Below are positions 9,390 to 18,130 of a stretch of 64,000 nucleotides of DNA, in pieces. The stretch is from Chiayiivirga flava (GTDB lineage Bacteria; Pseudomonadota; Gammaproteobacteria; Xanthomonadales; Xanthomonadaceae). How positions within the stretch are numbered: the first letter of the stretch is position 1; each line of letters opens with the position of its first letter. The DNA is taken from assembly GCF_014202825.1 (NCBI RefSeq), contig NZ_JACHHP010000002.1:62001-126000 (forward strand), given 5' to 3'. The translations under genes were made by a program, and so were the position numbers. The notes beneath the pieces were generated by a model that was not told the DNA's origin, ran no database searches, and saw only the letters and a list, made by a program, of their open reading frames with translations.

Positions 9390-10823
9390 ATGTTCCGTTG
9401 GATCGCGGCTCTATCCGCAGCGCTGGTGCTCAGCGGCTGCGTCACCACGCGCGAATACGTCTACACCGATGGCTCCTACCGCGACGGGTATCGCGAGCGC
9501 GTCTACACCGACGGCAGCTACCCGGCGAGCGAGAGTTACACCGAAGGCGACCGTTACGTGGGCGGCAGCACCTACTACTCGTCCGGGTCCTCGTACGGCG
9601 GCGACTACTACTATCGCGAGCCGGATTTCTATTCGTCGTCCTCGTACCTCGACTATCCGTACTACTACTCGATCTTCCAGCCGATCAACAGCTGGTGGTA
9701 CGACCCTTACTACTTCCCGAGCTATTACTACGGCGTCACCTTCTACCCGCGCAATTACTTCGGCCTGAGCCTGAGCTACGCCTATCCGCACGGCTACGGC
9801 TGGCCGCGCAGCCATTTCCACGGCAGTTTCTATTCGCCGTACCGGTACGGCTGGGTCGACAGCTACTACGACTGGGAGCCGTGGTACGCGAACTATCCGC
9901 GCTACCGCAACTACTACCCGACGCCGCGTTACGGCAGCGCGCGACGCGAAGCCGAGCGGCTGGCGTCGTGGAGCGATTCGCGCAGGTACTCCGCGCAGGA
10001 CTACCGCCGCGGCGACGTGCGCCGCACCAGCAGCTACGACGGCTATCCGGGCGCCCGCGGCAATCCGCGCGCCGCCGACTACGGCTCGCGCACCGCGCCG
10101 CGCCAGGATCCGGGCACGCGCGGCTTCGGCGTGCCGACCGACGTGCGCCGCACCGGCACCACGCGCAACGCGCAGTACGGCAGCAGCAGCGATCGCCAGC
10201 TGCCGAGCCGCGGCTTTGGCGTTCCCGCAGGCAGCTCGCGTGGAACGGATACGGGCAGTGCGAACAACCCGCGCAACGCGACGCAGCGCGAAGCGCAGCG
10301 CCTGGGCGACGTGCGCCGCACCGGTGTGCCGGCGTCCCGTTCGTCGACGATGCCGGCACGCCAGAGCCTGCCGCGCGGCGGCTACGTCGCGCCGGCGCGA
10401 GATGCGCAGATCGAACGCGCCGAGGCCGACGCGCGCGGCTACGCGCTGCCGGGCACGAGTGCGCCGCGTCGCGTCGGACGGCCGGCAAGCACGGGCGAGG
10501 GCTATCGTCGCGAGTCGGCGCCGCGCCAGATCGACGACGGTGGACGCGGCTATGCACTGCCGTCGGCGCCGGAGCGTCGTTACAGCGCGCCGGTCGCCGC
10601 GCCGCGCGACAGCTACGCGCCGGCACCGCAGCAGCAGCCCGCGCGCGGCTACAGCGCGCCGCCGGCGCCGCAGCGCAACTACAGCGCGCCTGCACCTGCG
10701 CCGCGGCAGAGCTACTCCGATGCGCCGTCGCGCAGCGAATCGCGCGGCGGCGGTGATCGCGGCGGCTCGCGCGGCAGCAGCGGCGGCGTGCGGCGCGTCG
10801 GATCCAATCGCGACGATCGCTGA
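9390..10823 (+). CDS. Tyrosine-rich low-complexity lipoprotein of unknown function
   Basis: 477 residues. MFRWIAALSAALVLSGC is a lipoprotein signal with Cys17 as the predicted lipidation site. Residues 20-180 are extraordinarily rich in Tyr (many YYY and SYY clusters, YTDGSY twice near the start) and Ser/Gly/Asp; residues 185-477 switch to a basic Arg/Pro/Ala region with short repeats: RGFGVP twice, DVRRT several times, RGYALP twice, and YSAP several times. No catalytic motif is visible. It is probably an envelope protein exposed to the periplasm or cell surface; similar Tyr-rich lipoproteins occur in Lysobacterales without known function. SD-like GAGGGGAA lies just upstream of the ATG and a strong terminator follows the stop. 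Confidence 0.78.
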   Translation: MFRWIAALSAALVLSGCVTTREYVYTDGSYRDGYRERVYTDGSYPASESYTEGDRYVGGSTYYSSGSSYGGDYYYREPDFYSSSSYLDYPYYYSIFQPINSWWYDPYYFPSYYYGVTFYPRNYFGLSLSYAYPHGYGWPRSHFHGSFYSPYRYGWVDSYYDWEPWYANYPRYRNYYPTPRYGSARREAERLASWSDSRRYSAQDYRRGDVRRTSSYDGYPGARGNPRAADYGSRTAPRQDPGTRGFGVPTDVRRTGTTRNAQYGSSSDRQLPSRGFGVPAGSSRGTDTGSANNPRNATQREAQRLGDVRRTGVPASRSSTMPARQSLPRGGYVAPARDAQIERAEADARGYALPGTSAPRRVGRPASTGEGYRRESAPRQIDDGGRGYALPSAPERRYSAPVAAPRDSYAPAPQQQPARGYSAPPAPQRNYSAPAPAPRQSYSDAPSRSESRGGGDRGGSRGSSGGVRRVGSNRDDR

Positions 10824-10844
10824 TCGCAACCTGCCGACGAAACG

Positions 10845-10878
10845 ACGGCGCCGGAGGAGACTCCGGCGCCGTTTCTTT
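10845..10878 (+). terminator. Rho-independent terminator of the lipoprotein gene
   Basis: Perfect 11-bp inverted repeat (10845-10855 with 10862-10872, ACGGCGCCGGA) around a 6-base loop, followed by TTTCTTTT. It begins 22 bp after the lipoprotein stop codon. The rest of the gap to 10983 shows no gene. Confidence 0.85.
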
Positions 10879-10983
10879 TGGTTTTTGCGTTGCGTCGCGG
10901 ACGAGGCGGCTGCCGCGCACCGGCTCCGTGCCCGCCGACATGGCCGCCGACGGGTTGGGCGACGTGCCCGCCGATTGCCCCGC

Positions 10984-11172
10984 CTATTTTTTCGCGGCGG
11001 TCTTCCGCCCGGAGCCGCTTTTCTTGCCGCCGCCGTCCTGCCGGTTCACGGTCGCCCACGCGCGTTTCTCGGCGGTCTCGGCGGAGACGCCGCGTTCACG
11101 GTAGCTGTCTTCGATGTGTTCGGCCTGGCGCTTCTGCTTGTCGGTGTAACTGGATTTGTCGCCGCGTGACAT
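10984..11172 (-). CDS. Small basic stress-type protein (often labelled plasmid stabilisation protein)
   Basis: 62 residues from the ATG at 11170-11172 (MSRGDKSSYTDKQKRQAEHI). Highly charged with a Lys-rich tail (GGGKKSGSGRKTAAKK). Short proteins with the pattern K-SYT-KQKRQAEHIE-Y-RG--E-AE--AWATVN are common in proteobacteria; databases call many of them plasmid stabilisation protein without evidence, and no toxin/antitoxin partner is visible here. The tail suggests nucleic-acid binding or a disordered stress protein (inference). The longer frame starting near 11274 lacks similarity and was not used. Confidence 0.7.
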   Translation of the reverse strand: MSRGDKSSYTDKQKRQAEHIEDSYRERGVSAETAEKRAWATVNRQDGGGKKSGSGRKTAAKK

Positions 11173-11412
11173 GGGTCGCTCCCTGCATGACGCCGGATGC
11201 GTCGGAACAAGGTTTGCAAGAGCGGTGCCACAGGCATGCGCCGCCGCCGCACCGGTACGGACGTGCGTCGGCACGCGCGATCGCCGGGCGTTTCGCGGTG
11301 CGCGGCTCGCTCGAACTGCATGGCGGCGGCCGGCGGGCGCCGCCGCCGTCGTGTCCGGGCCGGCGTCTCGCGGCCGTGACTTCCGGCCCGTTTACTTCGT
11401 CGCGGCGTTGAA

Positions 11413-11438
11413 CTACAAATGTAGTACTACAACCGTAG
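11413..11438 (+). promoter_or_regulatory. Two tandem BlaI/MecI-type operator dyads
   Basis: CTACAAATGTAG (11413-11424) and CTACAACCGTAG (11427-11438) are two 12-bp dyads set 14 bp apart, 8 bp before the blaI-like ATG at 11447. The first fits the TACAnnTGTA core known for BlaI/MecI/CopY-family operators exactly; the second has one mismatch. Their position over the translation-start region implies autorepression of the blaI-M56 operon. Confidence 0.75.
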
Positions 11439-11446
11439 AGACGCCG

Positions 11447-11860
11447 ATGGACGATGCCGATCCCGATGTCGCGCTGAGCGATCTGCAACTGGATGTGATG
11501 CGCGTGCTGTGGCGCGCCGATGCTTCGGTGTCCGACGTGGTGGCCGCGCTCGCCGGACGGCGCGACCTGGCGCACACCACGGTCGCGACCGTGCTGACGC
11601 GGCTCGCGCGGCGCGGCGTGGTGGCCGCGCACCGGGACGGACGCCAGCTGCTGTACCGCGCCTGCGTGACCGAGTCGCAGGTGCGGCGCTCGATGGTCGG
11701 CAGCCTGATCCAGCGCCTGTTCCGCGGCGATCCGACCGCACTGCTCGCGCACCTGGTCGACGAGCGCGATGTCGCGCGCGACGAGCTCGCGCGCGTGCAG
11801 CGCCTGCTCGACGCGCCGCCGCAGACGCCGTCCTCGCGCCGCCGGAGCCGCGGCACGTGA
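11447..11860 (+). CDS. BlaI/MecI/CopY-family transcriptional repressor
   Basis: 137 residues from the ATG at 11447 (MDDADPDVALSDLQLDVMRV). A winged helix occupies about 10-80; SVSDVVAAL, HTTVATVLTRLARRGVV and the wing HRDGRQLLYRA match the family, in which the HTTV-TLL-RL helix is the DNA reader. The C-terminal 50 residues are the dimerisation helices that a BlaR1 protease cleaves in the classical system. Two matching operator dyads lie directly upstream. The gene overlaps the M56 peptidase gene by 4 bp (GTGA). No beta-lactamase gene is nearby, so the regulon beyond this operon is unknown. Confidence 0.92.
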   Translation: MDDADPDVALSDLQLDVMRVLWRADASVSDVVAALAGRRDLAHTTVATVLTRLARRGVVAAHRDGRQLLYRACVTESQVRRSMVGSLIQRLFRGDPTALLAHLVDERDVARDELARVQRLLDAPPQTPSSRRRSRGT

Positions 11861-14100
11861 CGGCGCTCGATCCGCTGGCATCCGCGCTGGCAACGCTCGC
11901 GCTGCACGCCACCGTGCTGACGGGCGCGGTCTGGCTGGCCGAGCGCGGCGGCCTGCTGCGCAATCCAGGATGGCTGGAACTGGCCTGGCGCGGCGCGCTG
12001 TTCGGTGCGCTGCTGTCGACCGCGGTGGCCGTGCTCCCGCGCGACGCGGCGCCAGCGTCGCCTGCCGCGATGCGCGCCGACGCCGCGCCGACGGCGGTGG
12101 CGCCACCGGACTTGCCGCTGCGGCTCGCAGCGGCGGACGCATCCGTCGCCGCCGGGCAACCCGCGCCGACGGCCACGCGCGACGCCCCGCGGCGCGTTGC
12201 GGCACAACTCGCCGGCGGCGTGATTGCCGTCTGGCTCGCCGGAATGACCGCGGCGGCGCTGGTCCTGCTGCGTCAGCTGGTCGCGCTGCGCGCACTGCGC
12301 CGGCACACCCGTCGTACCGCGCGCGCCGCGGCGCTCTCGCTGCAGCACGCCGCCCGCGCGCTGGCCGAACGCTTCGGCGTGGCCGCGCCGGACCTGTTCG
12401 TCGACGACACCGTCGCAAGCCCGATGCTCCTGTGCACGCGCCGCCTGCTGCTCGCGCCGTGGTGCGAACGGGCGGCGCCGCAACAGCAGTATGCGCTGCT
12501 CGCGCACGAATTCGCGCACCTGCAGCGCGGCGACCTGCGCTGGCGCATCGCGCACCGCATCGCGCTGCTGCCGCTGTGGTTCCACCCGCTCGCGCACGTG
12601 GCGTGCCGCCGCCTCGACGCGCTCGCCGAGGATGCCTGCGACGCACGCGCCACCGCCTGTGTCGGCGACGGCCGCGCCCTGGCCGAATGCCTCGCCGCGT
12701 GCCTGCGTTCACCCCCTCGCCGTGCCCCGCGACACAACGCGCTCGCCGTCGCGATGGCGGGCGAGCGCGGTGCCGTCGTTCGCCGTGTCCATCGCCTTCT
12801 GGAGAACACCATGCCCACCGAACCGCTTCCGGCCTACCGCCTTCGCCTCGCCGTCGCGCTCGGCCTTGCCGTGCTCGTGCTGCTGCCCGGCATCGCCATC
12901 ACCACGCAGGCCGCCGGGTCGCGCACCAGCACCAACGTGCAGATCGATTCCGACGACGGACGCGAACGCCTGTCCTACACCAGCAAACGCGCCGGCCATG
13001 CCCTCTCGGTCAAGATGGACGGCCGGATCGAGTTCGCCGACGACGAAAGCGACGTCGTCGCGATGGACGACGACGCCGGACTTTCGATCGAGGAAACCGT
13101 CGACGGCGTCACGCGCGAAATCTCCTTCGACAGCAAGGGCGGCACGATCGAGCGCGACTACCGCGTCGACGACGACGCGCACGCACTCGATGCCGAAGGC
13201 CGCGCCTGGCTCGCCCGCACGCTCCCGGCCGTGTTCCGCGAGACCGGCATCCACGCGCAAGCGCGCGGCACGCGCCTGCTCGCCGCCGGCGGACCCGATG
13301 CACTGCTCGACGAGATCGACAAGATCGCGAGCGACCACGCGCGCCGACGCTATCTCGACGTGCTGTTCGGCAACGCGCGGCTCGACGACGCGCAGCTCGA
13401 TCGCGCGGTGGCGCAGGCCGCCACGATCGAATCGGATTTCGAACTGCGTCATGCCCTGCAGGCTGCATTCACCACCCAGACGCTGTCGGACGCGGCACTC
13501 GCCGCGCTGCTGCGCGCCGGAAGCGCAATCGAATCGGATTTCGAAAGCGCCGAACTGCTGGTCGCGCTCGGCGCCAGCCACCGACCCCTCGACGGCAATG
13601 CGCTGGCGGCATGGACACAGATGCGCGGCAACATCGACAGTGCGTTCGAGCAGCGGCGCGTGCTCGAAGCACTGCTCGACGGCAACGCCGGACCCGCCGA
13701 ACTTGCGCTGGTGCTGGACGGCGCACGCGGCATCGACGGCGACTTCGAGAAAGGCCAGGTGCTGGAACGCAGCGCACCGCTGCTGCGCGGAGCACCCGAC
13801 GCGATCGCCGCCTACCTGCGCGCCGCAGACACCATCGACGGCAGCTTCGAACGCAGCCAGGCGCTGCTCGCATTGCTGCAGCACGAGACGCTCGACGTCA
13901 CCGGCGCAACGGCCGCGCTCGACACCATCGCCGGCATCGACGGCGACTTCGAAATGGCCAGGACGCTCGAAGCGCTGGCGCAGGTCATGCCCAGCGATGC
14001 GACGGTCATCGCGCGCTATCGCGCCGTGGCGGCGGACCTCGGCGACTTCGAACGCAAGAGCGCGGAAGCCGCGCTGGGACGGACGGTGCGGGTCTACTGA
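11857..14100 (+). CDS. M56-family (BlaR1-like) membrane metallopeptidase with a C-terminal 34-residue repeat domain
   Basis: 747 residues from a GTG overlapping the repressor stop. The N-terminal part has membrane helices (about 10-30, 40-60, 110-135), then the zinc site HEFAH at 217-221 and conserved ED(A)CDA near 262, typical of M56 peptidases; a further helix lies near 340-360. The outer domain is not a penicillin-binding fold. Instead seven copies of a motif of the form I-(E/D)-(S/G)-D-F-E followed by a hydrophobic helix start at residues 524, 558, 593, 626, 660, 694 and about 728, spaced 33-35 residues, suggesting an alpha-solenoid sensor. Presumed role: sense an envelope signal and inactivate the BlaI-like repressor by proteolysis. 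Confidence 0.88.
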   Translation: MTALDPLASALATLALHATVLTGAVWLAERGGLLRNPGWLELAWRGALFGALLSTAVAVLPRDAAPASPAAMRADAAPTAVAPPDLPLRLAAADASVAAGQPAPTATRDAPRRVAAQLAGGVIAVWLAGMTAAALVLLRQLVALRALRRHTRRTARAAALSLQHAARALAERFGVAAPDLFVDDTVASPMLLCTRRLLLAPWCERAAPQQQYALLAHEFAHLQRGDLRWRIAHRIALLPLWFHPLAHVACRRLDALAEDACDARATACVGDGRALAECLAACLRSPPRRAPRHNALAVAMAGERGAVVRRVHRLLENTMPTEPLPAYRLRLAVALGLAVLVLLPGIAITTQAAGSRTSTNVQIDSDDGRERLSYTSKRAGHALSVKMDGRIEFADDESDVVAMDDDAGLSIEETVDGVTREISFDSKGGTIERDYRVDDDAHALDAEGRAWLARTLPAVFRETGIHAQARGTRLLAAGGPDALLDEIDKIASDHARRRYLDVLFGNARLDDAQLDRAVAQAATIESDFELRHALQAAFTTQTLSDAALAALLRAGSAIESDFESAELLVALGASHRPLDGNALAAWTQMRGNIDSAFEQRRVLEALLDGNAGPAELALVLDGARGIDGDFEKGQVLERSAPLLRGAPDAIAAYLRAADTIDGSFERSQALLALLQHETLDVTGATAALDTIAGIDGDFEMARTLEALAQVMPSDATVIARYRAVAADLGDFERKSAEAALGRTVRVY

Positions 14101-14145
14101 TTTCCGCCGCCCGGCGCGACGCGCAGAGCGCGCGTCGCGCGCGGT

Positions 14146-17100
14146 TCAGGCCGCCGCGCGCTGCGTCGAGCCCGCGCGCCACTGCGCGAGCAGTTCCTGG
14201 CGCATCGTGTCGGCCTTCTTCAGATGCGCTTCCTTCACGTGGCCGTAGCCGCGGATGTGCTCGGGCACGCTGGCAATCTGCGTGGCGAGTGCCACGTTGC
14301 CGGCATCGAGCTTCGCGATGAGATCGTCGACCTGGGCGAAGTAGTCGACGATCAGCTGCCGCTCGGTCCTGCGCTCGTGCGTGTAGCCGAACACGTCGAA
14401 GGCCGTGCCGCGCAGGAACTTCAGCTTCGCCAGCATGCCGAACATCGGCCGCACCCACGCGCCGTATTCCTTCTTCACCAGCTGACCGTCGGCGTTTTTC
14501 TTCGCGAACAGCGGCGGCGCGAGGTGGTGCTTGATCGTGTAGTTGCCTTCGAACGTGGCTTCGATCTGGCGCTTGAACACGTCCGAGGTCTGCAGGCGCG
14601 CGACTTCGTATTCGTCCTTGTACGACATCAGCTTGAAGGCGTACCGCGTCACCGCTTCGCTCAGCGCGGTCGAACCGGGCACGCGCTGCTGTTCGGCGTT
14701 GCGCACCTTCGCCACGAGGTCCGAGTAACGTTTCGCGTAGTCGGCGTTCTGGTAGTCGGTGAGGAACTCGACACGACGCGTGATGCGCTCGTCCAGCGTC
14801 TTCGACAGGCGCACATCGTCCAGCGGCAGCGCGATCACGTCGCCGCCCTTCTGCGCGCCCATGCCGGCGGCGTCGCGCACTGCGTCCAGATCGACCACGG
14901 CCAGACGGCCCCACGCAAACGCCTTGCGATTCATCTCGATCGCCGCGCCGTTGAGTTCGATGGCGCGGTGGATCGAATCCAGCGACAGCGGCACGAGACC
15001 CTTCTGCCATGCATAGCCGAGCATGAAGAGGTTGGTCGCAATCGCATCGCCCAGCAGCGCCGTGGCGAGCGCGGTCGCGTCGACCAGCATCGGCTCCTGG
15101 CCGTCGAGCGCGGTGCGCACGGCCTGCACGATGCCGGCCTTTGGGAACTGCATGTCCGGGTTCATCGTGAACGGGCCCGGCATGGCTTCGTAGCTGTTGA
15201 GCACCACGTTGCTGCGGTCGGCGCGGATCTTCGACAGCGCCCAGTAATCGTTCACCACCACGATGTCGCAGCCGAGCACGAGGTCGGCTTCACCCGCGGC
15301 GATACGCACCGCGTGGATGTCCGCCGGCGTGTTGGCGATGCGCACGTGCGTGGTGACGGCGCCACCCTTCTGCGCCAGGCCGGTCTGGTCCAGCACCGAG
15401 GCGCCCTTGTTTTCCAGGTGCCCGGCCATGCCGAGCAGCGCGCCGATGGTCACCACTCCGGTGCCGCCGACGCCGGTGATGAGGATGTTCCACGGCTGGT
15501 CGAGCGAGGGCAGCGTCGGCATCGGGAGATTCTCCAGACGCTCGGCCGCGTTCGAACCCTTGCGCTTCTTCAGCTGGCCGCCGTGCACGGTGATGAAGCT
15601 CGGGCAGAAGCCCTTCACGCAGGAATAGTCCTTGTTGCAGTTGGACTGGTCGATGTCGCGCTTGCGGCCGAATTCGGTTTCCTTGGGCAACACGGAGACG
15701 CAGAAGCTCTTCACGCCGCAGTCGCCGCAGCCTTCGCACACCAGCGAGTTGATCAGCACGCGCTTCTGCGGATCCACCATCTTGCCGCGCTTGCGGCGGC
15801 GGCGTTTTTCGGTGGCGCAGACCTGGTCGTAGATCAGGATCGATGTGCCCTTCACTTCACGCAGCATCTTCTGCACCGCATCGAGTTCGTCGCGGTGGAA
15901 GAACTCGACGCCGCTCGGGAAGATTTCCGGCTTCGACCACTTGCCCGGCTCGTCCGACACCACGACGATCTTCTCGACGCCTTCCGACCGCATCTGGTGC
16001 GCGATCTGCGGCACCGTCAGCGTGCCGTCGACCGGCTGGCCACCCGTCATCGCCACCGCGTCGTTGTAGAGGATCTTGTAGGTGATGTTGACCTTAGCCG
16101 CGATCGCTTGCCGGATCGCTAGCGAACCGCTGTGGAAGTACGTGCCGTCACCGAGGTTCTGGAACACGTGTTCCGTCTCGGTGAAGTTCGCCTGCCCGCA
16201 CCAGCTCACACCCTCGCCGCCCATGTGCGTGAAGGTGTCGGTTTTCCGATCCATCCACGTGACCATGTAGTGGCAGCCGATTCCGCCGAGCGCGCGCGAG
16301 CCCTCCGGCACCTTGGTCGAGGTGTTGTGCGGGCAGCCCGAGCAGTAGTGCGGCACGCGCGGGAAGCTGGCGCGCGGCAACGCGAGTTCGGCTTCCTTCG
16401 CACGCGTCCACGCGAGACGCGACTCGATGGCGTCGGAATGGAAGAACCGCTTGATGCGTGCGCCGATCACGAGCGCGATGGTTGCCGGCGTGAGTTCGTT
16501 GGTCGACGGCAGGATCCAGTTGCCCTGCTCGTCCTGCTTGCCGACCACGCTCGGACGCTCGGACCAGTTGAACATCTGCTCCTTGATCTGGCGCTCGACG
16601 AAGGAGCGCTTTTCCTCGACGACGATGATGTCCTCGAGCCCGCGCGCAAACGCGCGGATGCCCGCCGGTTCCAGCGGCCAGGTCATGCCGACCTTGTAGA
16701 CGCGGATGCCGATGTCCTCGGCCAGCTTGTGGTCGATGCCGAGGTATTCGAGTGCCTGCAGCACGTCGAGGTAGCTCTTGCCGGTGGTGACGATGCCCAG
16801 CCGCGCCTTCGGCGAATCGAAGATCGTCTTGTCGATGTGGTTGGCGCGCGCAAACGCGATCGCCGCGTTGACGGCGTAGCGGTGCAGGCGCATTTCCTGG
16901 TCGAGCGGCGGATCGGGCCAGCGGATGTTGAGGCCGCCCTGCGGCAGTTCGAAATCCGTCGGCAGCACGATGTCGAGCTGGTGCGGATTGACGTTGACCG
17001 AGGCCGAGGTTTCCACCGTTTCGGCGATGGTCTTGAAGCCGATCCAGCGACCGGTGAAGCGCGACATGGCCCAGCCGAGCAGGCCCATGTCGAGGATGTC

Positions 17101-17649
17101 CTGCACGCCGGCGGGGTTGAGGATCGGCATCATCGCCGACTCGAATTCGCCTTCGGAGCCGTGCGGCAGCGTCGAGGAGCGGCAGGCGTGGTCGTCGGCC
17201 GCGAGCGCGAGCACGCCGCCATGCTTTGACGTGCCGGCCGCGTTGCCGTGCTTGAACACGTCGCCGCTGCGGTCCACGCCCGGCCCCTTGCCGTACCACA
17301 TCGAAAACACGCCATCGACCTTCGCACCCGGGAACAGGTTGGTCTGCTGCGTGCCCCACACCATCGTGGCGCCGAGGTCTTCGTTGAGTCCCGGCTGGAA
17401 TTGGATGTTGCTGGCGGCGAGGTGTTTCTTCGCCTTCCACAACTCCAGGTCGAAGCCGCCCAGCGGCGAACCGCGGTAGCCGGAAATGAAGCCGCCGGTG
17501 TTGAGCCCCGCGGCGCGGTCGCGCATCTGCTGCATCAGCGGCAGGCGCACGAGCGCCTGCACGCCGGACAGGTAGATGCGCCCGTGTTCGCGGGTGTACT
17601 TGTCTTCGAGGGTGTAGCTGGTGTCGATCTGGGTGGCGACGGCGGACAT
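14146..17649 (-). CDS. Indolepyruvate ferredoxin oxidoreductase family protein (fused subunits)
   Basis: 1167 residues from the ATG at 17647-17649 (MSAVATQIDTSYTLEDKYT); the frame is open further upstream but without similarity. Order: pyrimidine-binding TPP domain, TPP-binding domain with PHYCSGCPHN near 410 and GGIGCHYMV, a cysteine-rich segment near 630-680 (VCEGCGDCG, then NCNKDYSCVKGFCPS) able to bind a 4Fe-4S cluster, the gamma domain starting at ITGVGGTGVVTIGALLGMA (about 720), and a C-terminal DUF6537-type region. It oxidatively decarboxylates arylpyruvates to acyl-CoA with ferredoxin as acceptor, usually in aromatic or branched amino-acid catabolism. Stand-alone gene, convergent with the M56 gene. 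Confidence 0.93.
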   Translation of the reverse strand: MSAVATQIDTSYTLEDKYTREHGRIYLSGVQALVRLPLMQQMRDRAAGLNTGGFISGYRGSPLGGFDLELWKAKKHLAASNIQFQPGLNEDLGATMVWGTQQTNLFPGAKVDGVFSMWYGKGPGVDRSGDVFKHGNAAGTSKHGGVLALAADDHACRSSTLPHGSEGEFESAMMPILNPAGVQDILDMGLLGWAMSRFTGRWIGFKTIAETVETSASVNVNPHQLDIVLPTDFELPQGGLNIRWPDPPLDQEMRLHRYAVNAAIAFARANHIDKTIFDSPKARLGIVTTGKSYLDVLQALEYLGIDHKLAEDIGIRVYKVGMTWPLEPAGIRAFARGLEDIIVVEEKRSFVERQIKEQMFNWSERPSVVGKQDEQGNWILPSTNELTPATIALVIGARIKRFFHSDAIESRLAWTRAKEAELALPRASFPRVPHYCSGCPHNTSTKVPEGSRALGGIGCHYMVTWMDRKTDTFTHMGGEGVSWCGQANFTETEHVFQNLGDGTYFHSGSLAIRQAIAAKVNITYKILYNDAVAMTGGQPVDGTLTVPQIAHQMRSEGVEKIVVVSDEPGKWSKPEIFPSGVEFFHRDELDAVQKMLREVKGTSILIYDQVCATEKRRRRKRGKMVDPQKRVLINSLVCEGCGDCGVKSFCVSVLPKETEFGRKRDIDQSNCNKDYSCVKGFCPSFITVHGGQLKKRKGSNAAERLENLPMPTLPSLDQPWNILITGVGGTGVVTIGALLGMAGHLENKGASVLDQTGLAQKGGAVTTHVRIANTPADIHAVRIAAGEADLVLGCDIVVVNDYWALSKIRADRSNVVLNSYEAMPGPFTMNPDMQFPKAGIVQAVRTALDGQEPMLVDATALATALLGDAIATNLFMLGYAWQKGLVPLSLDSIHRAIELNGAAIEMNRKAFAWGRLAVVDLDAVRDAAGMGAQKGGDVIALPLDDVRLSKTLDERITRRVEFLTDYQNADYAKRYSDLVAKVRNAEQQRVPGSTALSEAVTRYAFKLMSYKDEYEVARLQTSDVFKRQIEATFEGNYTIKHHLAPPLFAKKNADGQLVKKEYGAWVRPMFGMLAKLKFLRGTAFDVFGYTHERRTERQLIVDYFAQVDDLIAKLDAGNVALATQIASVPEHIRGYGHVKEAHLKKADTMRQELLAQWRAGSTQRAAA

Positions 17650-17935
17650 GCGGGCGACCTTGAACGGGTGACGGCGCGGCGGCGGCGCGCACCGGGGCTG
17701 CGGCGCGACGGCCGGCAGCGGCAACTAGAGCAAAGGATCGAATTGTATCAGGGGACGCCGGGGGTCACGAGGTGGATGTGGACGGGAATCGGGCGGTTTT
17801 CGGCTGGAAGCTCGAAGATGTGAACAGCGATTCATTCATTTTGGCGGCGGTTGCCGAAGATGAGCGTTCCACGCGCTCCGCCATGCGTTGTGGCCAGACG
17901 CGGCGCGGACCCAAGGCCCTTGGCGCGCCATCGAC

Positions 17936-18075
17936 CCATCGTCATCCCGGCGAACGCGGAAGCGGTTTTCGAAAGCGACGTTGGTCAGCCGGTGCCTCGT
18001 GTTGGTTCATTTCGGTTCGCCAGCAACACCGAGCAACGTCACTGGATCCCGTCCTTCGCCGGGATGACGGTGGGG
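17936..18075. repeat. Dispersed palindromic repeat, family B, copy 1
   Basis: The outer arms CCCATCGTCATCCCGGCGAA (17936-17955) and the complement at 18056-18075 form an inverted repeat. The right arm from 18028 (ACCGAGCAACGTC...) is shared with a second copy at 27548-27593. It lies in the 481-bp gap upstream of the indolepyruvate oxidoreductase gene; I see no gene in the rest of that gap. Confidence 0.75.
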
Positions 18076-18130
18076 CAAGAGGCACCGTTTTGCCGCAGCG
18101 CTGTCGCAGTCCGTCGCGAAACGCGTCGAG

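Noticed and set aside
11173-11412. Upstream extension of the BlaI-like repressor frame back to 11156
   Set aside because: The extra residues are Arg/Ala-rich without similarity and would run through the operator sites.
14224-16122. A 632-codon plus-strand frame antisense to the indolepyruvate oxidoreductase
   Set aside because: Shadow of a well-supported fused enzyme; no domain of its own.
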